Assembly: GCA_017549405.1 (NCBI GenBank)
Contig: JAFYUY010000136.1
Location: 1-37,865 of the forward strand
Source of the DNA: Clostridia bacterium
GTDB taxonomy: Bacteria; Bacillota; Clostridia; Oscillospirales; CAG-382
Reading direction: 5' to 3'
DNA: 37,865 nt
The notes beneath the pieces are model-generated. The model did not search any database. It was not told where the DNA came from and saw nothing but the letters and a program-made list of their open reading frames with translations. Both the position numbers and the translations under genes were made by a program. Shown in pieces: positions 17,340 to 24,400 of the stretch (positions are counted from its first letter, which is position 1; each line of letters begins with the position of its first letter).

Positions 17340-17390
17340 AAAGGTATTCTCCTTTTATGTAAAAATGCGGCATTTTTTGTCGATATAATA

Positions 17391-17419
17391 ATTATACAGC
17401 GCGAGCCGAAAGATGTCAA
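17391..17419 (-). promoter_or_regulatory. Consensus promoter of the DUF1643 gene
   Basis: Minus-strand TTGACA (17414-17419) and TATAAT (17391-17396) are both perfect with a 17-base spacer, about 52 bases upstream of the ATG. Confidence 0.85.
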
Positions 17420-17439
17420 GCAGTATGGTGCGGCAAAAC

Positions 17440-17467
17440 AAAAAGAGCAGGGTGTTATTCCTGCTCT
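17440..17467 (-). terminator. Intrinsic terminator of the GntR-ABC operon
   Basis: On the minus strand AGAGCAGG (17467-17460) pairs with CCTGCTCT (17451-17444) around an 8-base loop and runs into TTTTTGTTTTG. It lies 8 bases past the permease stop. Confidence 0.9.
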
Positions 17468-17475
17468 GAATCTTT

Positions 17476-19557
17476 TTATTTCGCAAAATACTTCTGCAGT
17501 TCAAGGGGTAGCTTTTCCGGGATCAGAACGTAAGTCCTCGAAAAAAGGTGGTTGTTGTTTTTGTCACGGAATTCAAACGTAACTTCCCTTGCAAAGTCAA
17601 AATCCTTTGTGGCAACGTTGTCACAAAAGCCCGTTCCGCACAGCTCGTAAAATGCACGTATATCATCTCTGTCGCTCACGAGGGTGTCGTATTTGCGGAG
17701 AACAGCCTTCGCTTCCGTTGTGGGATATTCAGGGTACAACACCTCATAAGACTGCGCATAGGCAATATCTTCGTAATAATACTTATCGTAATCCGCCTGC
17801 TCATATATCACAAGAGAATCTATCTTTTCAAACGCATCTTCGTTGGTGGAAGAATATCCCAAAGCTTCAAGTGCTGCGATGGTGTGGACGTAATTTCTGT
17901 TGATGGATATCGACACCTCGGTAGCATATGCAAGCTTTTGCTGTATTCCCGTCGGCCGCATACCGGAGAGCTTTATTACGCAGGGAATAAAATACTGAAG
18001 CTCAATGCTCAATGTTCCGCGGCTATAAAGCTTATCTGCGGGAAGAGCGCGTATATCTGCACACAGTGCATTATAGAGCTTTCTCGCATCGGCACCGTCG
18101 AATCTTGACGCATCGGAGTTGATTCTGTCATCAAATACAACGGCGCCGAGTATTTCCTTGTCGGTGGAATCTATAAGCGGATACTGCATGGATTTTATCA
18201 CATCAAGGCTCATAAACGGCAACATATACTGCTCAAAGCGTTCGGGAGAAAGGGTTTCGTAACGGCGCTTTATAACTCCTCCGTTTTTAAGCTTGTAGGA
18301 TACTGTCATCCAGTCGCGGGTGTAAAGACCGTATTTGGCGCCGATATATCTTTCGAGATTTGCCTCATCTTCAATGTATGCGGTGTGAAGCTGTGTCAGT
18401 TTCTCAAGCTCGTCGGGCGTTGTGAGTCTGTAATCGGGAAGACTGTCGTAAACGATCTCGTTTCCGTGGTAATAGTATCCTCCCGAGCCGGAAATCTCAA
18501 CCTCGGCATATTCAACGGAATCAATGTCGGGCACTCTTGTTTCATAGCCCGTAATGTCAAACTGCATGCACGCCGTAAGGAAGATAACAGCCACCGTGTA
18601 TATGGCAATGTAAACTCCCGTGCCGCGCATGGATACTGTTTTGCGGGATATCATAACGGCACCTATAACTCCCACAAGTCCCAGCGGGAGCATATATAGC
18701 ATGGAAGAACCGTTACCCAGCATTCCGCAGAAGAAAAAGTAGCTTATCATACCCGTAACAAGACCCACGGCATAGATGAATACGGGACGCATTTTTTTGA
18801 ATGCCACAACTTCTTCGCAATTTTCCAGAGGACGTATGCGATAAACGGCATAACCTGCAATAAGAAATACAACAGATGCCGCCACATATACCGCAAATTT
18901 CCACGGGAACATGGCATCGGGGAAAATGTAGAGGAAATAGAGAATCTCTTCATATATATCGGGCACCACATATCCGTAAAGGCTTCGGTCGCAGATAAAG
19001 GTGAAAAACCACATAAGAGCTGCGGGAAGGATCGCTATTGCCAGAGAAAATAGCACGGATACCACAAGATTTCCGCACACAGTCATGGCAAAGACGGCAA
19101 CCGAAAAGGAGATTGCGGAATACACAATGTACGCACCGAGGAACATAAAACAATGTTCAAATGGAAACACACCGCACACAAGAAGCAACAGAGTTATTAT
19201 CACAGGGGGTATAACCATGAGGATGGCGCCCGAAGTTATGTGAGAAAGATACAGCTTTCTGCGTGAAAACGGCAGGCCGTGCATACAGGAAACGGAGTTT
19301 ACCTTGTCAAGATATGCAAAAAGCTTTGTTCCCAGAAACAGTCCGAATACGCATGCCGCAAAAAATGAAAAGGCAAACATATTCATAAAGCGGGGTGCGG
19401 TAATAAAATGCTCGGGACTTCTTCCGTCTGTGGCACCTATAAAATTGAAAAGCAGAATGACCGTTACTGCAATGGGCCATGGCCAGTGGTTGCGCAGATC
19501 GCTTTTTATAAGCGCGCGGGATAAAAATCTTTCAGATGAGGATGTTTTCAAACTCAT
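17476..19557 (-). CDS. ABC-2 type transporter permease with large extracytoplasmic C-terminal region
   Basis: A start at 19578 (MNWEVWVMSL) is possible, but the ATG at 19557 has GGGAGG 8 bases upstream and gives 693 residues. The N-terminal ~340 residues hold about nine hydrophobic segments (for example PWPIAVTVILLFNFI, FFAACVFGLFLGTKL and a last one near AIYTVAVIFLTACM). The remaining ~350 are soluble, presumably outside the membrane, and resemble the C-terminal DUF6449-type region seen on such permeases (from memory, moderate certainty). It overlaps the ATPase gene by 26 bases and is the membrane partner of that ATPase. YtrA-regulated systems of this kind respond to wall-active compounds; the substrate here is unknown. 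Confidence 0.85.
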   Translation of the reverse strand: MSLKTSSSERFLSRALIKSDLRNHWPWPIAVTVILLFNFIGATDGRSPEHFITAPRFMNMFAFSFFAACVFGLFLGTKLFAYLDKVNSVSCMHGLPFSRRKLYLSHITSGAILMVIPPVIITLLLLVCGVFPFEHCFMFLGAYIVYSAISFSVAVFAMTVCGNLVVSVLFSLAIAILPAALMWFFTFICDRSLYGYVVPDIYEEILYFLYIFPDAMFPWKFAVYVAASVVFLIAGYAVYRIRPLENCEEVVAFKKMRPVFIYAVGLVTGMISYFFFCGMLGNGSSMLYMLPLGLVGVIGAVMISRKTVSMRGTGVYIAIYTVAVIFLTACMQFDITGYETRVPDIDSVEYAEVEISGSGGYYYHGNEIVYDSLPDYRLTTPDELEKLTQLHTAYIEDEANLERYIGAKYGLYTRDWMTVSYKLKNGGVIKRRYETLSPERFEQYMLPFMSLDVIKSMQYPLIDSTDKEILGAVVFDDRINSDASRFDGADARKLYNALCADIRALPADKLYSRGTLSIELQYFIPCVIKLSGMRPTGIQQKLAYATEVSISINRNYVHTIAALEALGYSSTNEDAFEKIDSLVIYEQADYDKYYYEDIAYAQSYEVLYPEYPTTEAKAVLRKYDTLVSDRDDIRAFYELCGTGFCDNVATKDFDFAREVTFEFRDKNNNHLFSRTYVLIPEKLPLELQKYFAK

Positions 19558-20470
19558 AACCCATACCTCCCAGTTCATAGATGAATACTTCTTCCAAAGT
19601 CAAAGGAATAATGTCAAAAACCACGGGCGAATACTGTGCCGCGATATTTTTTATGTCTTCCATATCGCCTTTCACAATAAGGCTTGCCACACTTCCCATG
19701 CGGCTTTCGTGCAGAAGCTCAAGGTTTGACGTGAAAAGGGCAAGCTTTTCGTCGCTTCCCTCTTTTGCAAAGGCGATCTGTATTTTGTGTATGTTGCCTT
19801 TAACATCATCAAGGGATTTTTCAATAACCATTTTGCCGCCGAACATTATACCAACGTGGTCGCACACATCCTCAAGCTCACGCAGATTGTGGCTGGATAT
19901 AAGGACTGTCATACCACGCTCTGCCACTTCATTGAGCACAAGGCGCCATGTGTTGCGGCGCATAACGGGGTCAAGACCGTCTATAGGCTCGTCGAGTATC
20001 ATGACATCGGGTTGAGCGGAAATACCAAGCCAGAAAGCCACCTGCTTTTGCATACCCTTGGAAAGGCGGATGACCTTTCTTTTAAGGTCTATTTTATAAA
20101 TGTCGTGGAGTTTTTCAAAAAGCTCATTGCTCCAGTTGGGGTAGATATCCGCATACATCTTTGCTGTCTGTTCAATTGTGTAGGTAGGATAATAAAACAA
20201 GTCGTCGCAAACATATATCATGCGGCTTTTGACCTCTTCGTTTTCGAATATGGGCTTGCCGTCAAGCGTCATCTCTCCGGAATCTGCCTTATATATGCCC
20301 ATAAGTGCTTTTATAAAGGTTGTTTTTCCCGCACCGTTTGGTCCCACAAGTCCGTAAACAGAACCTTTTTTAACGTTAAGACTGAGTCCGTCCAGTGCAC
20401 GGAAGGCTCCAAAGTTTTTGGTAACACCGGATACTGTTATCATCATTTCATTGCCCGTTGTCATTTCCAT
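19532..20470 (-). CDS. ABC transporter ATP-binding protein (YtrB-like)
   Basis: The ATG at 20470 is chosen (8 bases after AAGGAGG) over the TTG one codon earlier, giving 312 residues. Walker A is GPNGAGKTT, the signature is RLSKGMQKQVAF (an SKGM variant of LSGGQ), Walker B is VMILDEPIDGLDP and the switch His is in SSHNLRELE. The C-terminal ~80 residues are an ABC-2-type extension. It overlaps both gntR (23 bases) and the permease gene (26 bases), so the three are one translationally coupled operon. It powers export or remodelling with the adjacent permease. Confidence 0.93.
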   Translation of the reverse strand: MEMTTGNEMMITVSGVTKNFGAFRALDGLSLNVKKGSVYGLVGPNGAGKTTFIKALMGIYKADSGEMTLDGKPIFENEEVKSRMIYVCDDLFYYPTYTIEQTAKMYADIYPNWSNELFEKLHDIYKIDLKRKVIRLSKGMQKQVAFWLGISAQPDVMILDEPIDGLDPVMRRNTWRLVLNEVAERGMTVLISSHNLRELEDVCDHVGIMFGGKMVIEKSLDDVKGNIHKIQIAFAKEGSDEKLALFTSNLELLHESRMGSVASLIVKGDMEDIKNIAAQYSPVVFDIIPLTLEEVFIYELGGMGYEFENILI

Positions 20471-20840
20471 CAATGTTTCCTCCTTTGTAGATTTGCTCTA
20501 TAATGCCACATAGCTCGTCGAAAGTTTTTCCCGTATACATAAGCTCACGTGCCGCATCGGTAAATTTTGCAAGGACTTCGTTTCCTGCCGCTTTTTCTGC
20601 CTGACTGCGTGGGGAAACAAAATACCCCTTTGCCTTGAGCGAGTGGATATAACCTTCGTTTTCCAGCTCCTTGTATGCTTTCTGAATGGTGTTTGGGTTT
20701 ATTGCCATGTTGACGGCAAGCTCACGCACCGAAGGAATCCTGTCGCCGTCGGCAAGGCTTCCGCCGATTATCAGAAATTTTATATTTTCCTTTATTTGTT
20801 CGTAAAGCGGACGACGATCTCCGGGTTCCAGCTGAAACAT
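20448..20840 (-). CDS. GntR-family repressor, YtrA subfamily
   Basis: A longer frame opens at 20909 but crosses the promoter. The ATG at 20840 has AAAGGAGAG 6 bases upstream and gives 130 residues (MFQLEPGDRRPLYEQIKE). The winged-helix domain is ~10-75, with GDRIPSVRELAVNMAINPNTIQKAYKEL-type recognition region (~33-60) and LKAKGYFV wing. The short C-terminal tail (~75-130) without a ligand-binding domain is typical of YtrA regulators. These sit first in ABC transporter operons and repress them, as here. An inverted repeat over its own promoter is the likely operator. Confidence 0.93.
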   Translation of the reverse strand: MFQLEPGDRRPLYEQIKENIKFLIIGGSLADGDRIPSVRELAVNMAINPNTIQKAYKELENEGYIHSLKAKGYFVSPRSQAEKAAGNEVLAKFTDAARELMYTGKTFDELCGIIEQIYKGGNIDGNDNGQ

Positions 20841-20864
20841 ACCGCACTCTCCTTTCTTTGTATT

Positions 20865-20891
20865 AACTGTACTACTACAGATAATACAGTT
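20865..20891. promoter_or_regulatory. Probable GntR operator
   Basis: Arms AACTGTA (20865-20871) and TACAGTT (20885-20891) form a perfect 7-bp inverted repeat with a 13-base spacer. A nested CTGTA-N4-TACAG lies inside it. It covers the -10 box and start region of the gntR promoter, as expected for autorepression. Confidence 0.7.
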
Positions 20892-20909
20892 AAATTTTGT
20901 TTTTGTCAA
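20881..20909 (-). promoter_or_regulatory. Promoter of the GntR-ABC operon
   Basis: Minus-strand TTGACA (20904-20909) and TATTAT (20881-20886) are spaced by 17 bases, about 40 bases upstream of the ATG. The inverted repeat overlaps it. Confidence 0.82.
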
Positions 20910-21073
20910 GAGGTTTTGGAAAAAAATATATATTTTTCAAAAAAGAGTTTTACATTGGATTTTACGCGGTTGACTGCCGCAAGCCTTTTAAAGAGTTGAT
21001 ATCCATCATCAACATGCCGCACCTCACACCACGGCACAAGCGCATCTGCACCGTACTGACTTGTTATAAAGAA

Positions 21074-21111
21074 AACAAAAAAACAGGGTGTGCATCTTTC
21101 GATACACACCC
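21074..21111 (-). terminator. Intrinsic terminator of rpsU
   Basis: On the minus strand GGGTGTGTATC pairs with GATGCACACCC around a GAAA loop (one internal mismatch), followed by TGTTTTTTTGTTTTC. It lies about 88 bases past the rpsU stop. The stretch 20910-21073 beyond it holds no feature I can name. Confidence 0.85.
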
Positions 21112-21198
21112 TTACTTAGGCTTAAATTAACAAGTCTATAACAATAAAATCAGAAATAGAAATTTACATTGGAAATAGACGCAGCCCTACCGCATCGC

Positions 21199-21375
21199 TT
21201 ACTTATACTTGCGCTTGCGGGCAGCCTCGGACTTTTTCTTGCGTTTTACGCTGGGTTTTTCGTAGTGTTCTCTCTTGCGGAGCTCTGTGAGTACACCGCT
21301 TCTTGCACACTGTCTCTTAAATCTGCGAAGTGCGCTGTCGAGATTTTCACCGTCTTTAAGTTTTACTTCTGCCAT
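21199..21375 (-). CDS. rpsU: 30S ribosomal protein S21
   Basis: A 58-residue protein beginning [20 protein letters not shown], with [20 protein letters not shown] in the middle and a lysine/arginine-rich tail ending RKRKYK. This is the full S21 sequence pattern. S21 binds the 30S platform near the anti-Shine-Dalgarno region and aids initiation. GGGAGGG precedes the ATG. It stands alone with its own promoter and terminator, rather than in the dnaG/rpoD or yqeY setting seen in many bacteria. Confidence 0.97.
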   Translation of the reverse strand: MAEVKLKDGENLDSALRRFKRQCARSGVLTELRKREHYEKPSVKRKKKSEAARKRKYK

Positions 21376-21431
21376 TTTTTTCCCTCCCTCCGCATAGGCA
21401 AAGAGATAATTGTATTTTTGTGCTACAATGT

Positions 21432-21460
21432 ATTATATAACAATATGTCCCTCTTGTCAA
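21432..21460 (-). promoter_or_regulatory. Consensus promoter of rpsU
   Basis: Minus-strand TTGACA (21455-21460) and TATAAT (21432-21437) are both perfect with a 17-base spacer, 56 bases upstream of the ATG. It lies just past the leuS stop codon. Confidence 0.88.
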
Positions 21461-21512
21461 GGCTTTTTTCAAAATTAATTATTATATAATATCATTTTTT
21501 TGAAAAAATCAA

Positions 21513-23915
21513 TTATTTCACAACGATATTTATAAGCTTATTGGGCACAAAGATCTCTTTTACAGTTTCTTTGCCCTCAAAGAATTTTGCAAAATTTTCA
21601 TCGGCGCGTACTGCGGCAATGGCGGTATCTTTATCCGTACCCGTGGGCATGGATATTGTTCCGCGGAACTTTCCGCATATCTGCACGCCATATTCCACAA
21701 CGGAATCAACAGTTTTTGCTTCATCGTATTCCGGCCATTTTTCCACGGAAAGGAATGTTTTTTCGCCAAGTGTGTGCCACATTTCCTCGGTAAGGTGAGG
21801 TGCAAAGGGATTGAGAAGTGTGATGAATGTCTTGAGTTCATCAACTGTGAGGGTTCCTGCATCATATATTTCGTTGATGAGGGACATCATTGCAGCAATG
21901 GCGGTATTGAACTTCATATCCTCAATATCAGCCGAAACCTTCTTGATGGTCTTGTGGAATGCCGATTCAAGCTTTTCCGTAACACCATTGCCCTTTGCAA
22001 TGTCTGCAAGACCTGCCACACGCTCAATAAAGCGCTTGCAGCCCTTAACACTGCTGTCGCTCCAGGGAGCCGCAGAAGCATAGTCGCCCATAAAGAGTAT
22101 GTAAACTCTGAGAACGTCTGCACCGTATTCATCAACCACATCGTTGGGGTCTACAACATTGCCCTTGGATTTACTCATTTTTTCACCGTCGGGACCAAGG
22201 ATAAGTCCCTGTGCCGTACGCTTTGCGTAGGGTTCTGCCGTGGGCACTTCTCCGATATCGTAAAGGAATCTGTGCCAGAAACGGGAGTATATCATGTGGC
22301 GTGTAACGTGCTCCATACCACCGTTGTACCAGTCAACGGGGAGCCAGTACTTGAGCTTGTCGGGATCTGCAAATACGCTGTCGTTGTGCGCATCGATATA
22401 ACGCAGGAAGTACCATGACGATCCTGCCCATTGGGGCATGGTGTCGGTCTCTCTTCTGGCTTTTCCGCCACATTCGGGACAAGTGCAGTTCACCCAGTCA
22501 TCAAGCTTTGCAAGGGGACTTTCACCGCCCTCGCCGGGAGCGAAGTTTTCCATATTGGGAAGGCGAAGAGGAAGTTCCTCATAGGGCACACCGACCATTC
22601 CGCACTTTTCGCAGTGGATGATCGGAATGGGTTCGCCCCAGTATCTCTGACGGTTGAATGCCCAGTCCTTCATTTTGTACTGAACACCCTTTTCGCCAAT
22701 GCCCTTTTCCGCAAGGAATGCAAGCATCTTTTCAATGGCTTCTTTCTTGGTGGCAATGCCGTTAAGGAAGTCGGAATTTACCATTTCGCCGTCGCCCGTA
22801 TAGGCTTCTGTTGAAATGTCTCCGCCCTTTATAACTTCGATAATATCAATACCGAACTTCTTTGCAAAGTCATAGTCACGTTCATCGTGTGCGGGAACTG
22901 CCATGATGGCACCCGTGCCGTAGCCCATCATAACGTAGTCGGAAATGTAAATGGGTATTTCCTTGCCGTTTGCGGGGTTAATTGCAGCTATTCCGTCGAT
23001 CTTGACACCCGTTTTGTCCTTAACAAGCTGTGTGCGCTCAAATTCCGTCTTCTTTGCGCATTCTGCCTTATAGGCTTCAAGCTCGTCAAAGTTCTTTATT
23101 CTGTCGGCATACTTCTGAATTACGGGGTGTTCGGGGGCAATTACCATAAAGGTAACACCGAACATGGTGTCGCAGCGGGTGGTATAGATGCGAAGGGATT
23201 CATCGCAGTTTGTGAGAGCAAAGTTCACAAAGGCGCCCTCGGATCTGCCTATCCAGTTTTCCTGCTGGAGCTTTACATTGGGAAGATAATCCACATCCTC
23301 AAGTCCCGAAAGGAGCTTATCCGCATATTCGGTTATGCGCAGATACCAAACGTCCTTGGACTTCTGAATGATATCGCTGTGGCAGATATCACACTTACCG
23401 CCCTGGGAATCCTCGTTGGAAAGAACAACTTTACAGTGGGGACAGTAGTTTACAAGAGTGGTGGCGCGGAACACAAGACCTTTATTGAACATCTTGCGGA
23501 ATATCCACTGTGTCCACTTGTAATACTTATCGTCGGTGGTGTCGATCACCTTTGTCCAGTCAAAGGAAAATCCAACACGTTTGAGCTGAGAAGTAAATTT
23601 TTCGATATTGTTGTCTGTTACGATTCTGGGGTGAATTCCTGTTTTTATAGCGTAGTTTTCCGTGGGAAGACCATATGCGTCAAATCCCATGGGGAAAAGA
23701 ACATTGTAGCCTTCCATGCGTCTTTTTCTTGAAATAACTTCAAGTCCGGAATATGCCTTGATGTGACCAACGTGCATACCTGCACCGCTGGGGTAAGGGA
23801 ATTCCACAAGACCATAAAATTTGGGTTTTGTGTAATCGTCGGAGGCATGGAAAATGCCTGCTTCTTCCCATTTTTCCTGCCATTTCTGCTCGATCTGTTT
23901 AAAATCGTGTCTCAT
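21513..23915 (-). CDS. leuS: Leucyl-tRNA synthetase
   Basis: This class I synthetase charges tRNA-Leu. It has 800 residues, normal for bacteria. The HIGH-type motif is PYPSGAGMHVGH (~39-50) and the KMSKS motif is GEKMSKSKGN (~575-584). The CP1 editing domain lies in between, with its threonine-rich TTRCDTMFG and the GTGAIMAVPAHDERDYDF segment. Zinc-site cysteine pairs appear in NYCPHCKVVLS/CDICHS. The C-terminal anticodon-binding and LeuS-specific region ends FVPNKLINIVVK. It is the last gene of the housekeeping cluster, 41 bases after rsfS. No T-box is visible before it, so regulation is probably from upstream. Confidence 0.97.
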   Translation of the reverse strand: MRHDFKQIEQKWQEKWEEAGIFHASDDYTKPKFYGLVEFPYPSGAGMHVGHIKAYSGLEVISRKRRMEGYNVLFPMGFDAYGLPTENYAIKTGIHPRIVTDNNIEKFTSQLKRVGFSFDWTKVIDTTDDKYYKWTQWIFRKMFNKGLVFRATTLVNYCPHCKVVLSNEDSQGGKCDICHSDIIQKSKDVWYLRITEYADKLLSGLEDVDYLPNVKLQQENWIGRSEGAFVNFALTNCDESLRIYTTRCDTMFGVTFMVIAPEHPVIQKYADRIKNFDELEAYKAECAKKTEFERTQLVKDKTGVKIDGIAAINPANGKEIPIYISDYVMMGYGTGAIMAVPAHDERDYDFAKKFGIDIIEVIKGGDISTEAYTGDGEMVNSDFLNGIATKKEAIEKMLAFLAEKGIGEKGVQYKMKDWAFNRQRYWGEPIPIIHCEKCGMVGVPYEELPLRLPNMENFAPGEGGESPLAKLDDWVNCTCPECGGKARRETDTMPQWAGSSWYFLRYIDAHNDSVFADPDKLKYWLPVDWYNGGMEHVTRHMIYSRFWHRFLYDIGEVPTAEPYAKRTAQGLILGPDGEKMSKSKGNVVDPNDVVDEYGADVLRVYILFMGDYASAAPWSDSSVKGCKRFIERVAGLADIAKGNGVTEKLESAFHKTIKKVSADIEDMKFNTAIAAMMSLINEIYDAGTLTVDELKTFITLLNPFAPHLTEEMWHTLGEKTFLSVEKWPEYDEAKTVDSVVEYGVQICGKFRGTISMPTGTDKDTAIAAVRADENFAKFFEGKETVKEIFVPNKLINIVVK

Positions 23916-23956
23916 TGCTTTTTATATTCTCCTCTTGTTCAAATATATTTCTTTTG

Positions 23957-24370
23957 TCAGTCTTCCTTCTGAACAAATTCCACGGGCGTTCCTTCTGCCC
24001 ACAGCTTTTCAAGCTTGTAGAATTCGCGGGACTCTTTTCCGAAAACGTGCACGAGCACGCTGTCGAAGTCAAGAAGCACCCAAGAGCCGTCACCGCGTCC
24101 TTCAACCCGCAAAGGATCTATACCGCGAAGTCCGAGCTTATATTCCACCTCGTCGGCAAGGGAATTTACCTGTGTTCTTGAAGAACCTCCCGCAATAACA
24201 AAGTAATCGGCGATAACGGTCTTTTGATTTACGTTAATTATTTTTATATCCTTTGCCTTTTTTTCGTCAAGGATAGCTGCTATTTCCAGCGCAAGCTGTT
24301 TCCCGTCTTCCATAGCCTTTTGTTCTTGTGCATCGATAACGGGAGTGTTGGTATTTTTTATATCTTCCAT
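23957..24370 (-). CDS. rsfS: Ribosomal silencing factor RsfS
   Basis: RsfS binds uL14 and blocks subunit joining in starved cells. From the ATG at 24370 (AAAGGA 7 bases upstream) it has 137 residues; an upstream TTG lacks a proper ribosome binding site. Family segments are AIADYFVIAGGSSRTQVNSLADEV-like core (~55-78), GRGDGSWVLLDF and VLVHVFGKESREFYKLEKLW. The N-terminal ~20 residues are an extra tail. It lies between the LCP gene and leuS. In B. subtilis yqeL follows yqeK directly; here an LCP gene and a deacylase gene are inserted. Confidence 0.95.
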   Translation of the reverse strand: MEDIKNTNTPVIDAQEQKAMEDGKQLALEIAAILDEKKAKDIKIINVNQKTVIADYFVIAGGSSRTQVNSLADEVEYKLGLRGIDPLRVEGRGDGSWVLLDFDSVLVHVFGKESREFYKLEKLWAEGTPVEFVQKED

Positions 24371-24400
24371 ACAAAGATCCTTTCGCAATTCCAGAAATAC

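Noticed and set aside
20897..21130. Small frames on both strands between gntR and rpsU
   Set aside because: They overlap the gntR promoter or the rpsU terminator. They have no convincing ribosome binding site and no recognisable family.
21461..21512. A/T-only stem as a leuS terminator
   Set aside because: Arms such as TTTTTTCAAAA/TTTTGAAAAAA exist but contain almost no G-C pairs, so a terminator call is not supported.
22887..23732. 281-codon plus-strand frame rich in C, F and V
   Set aside because: It is antisense to leuS, which is unambiguous on the minus strand.
23916..23956. T-box leader for leuS
   Set aside because: The rsfS-leuS gap is only 41 bases and has no T-box sequence or stem.
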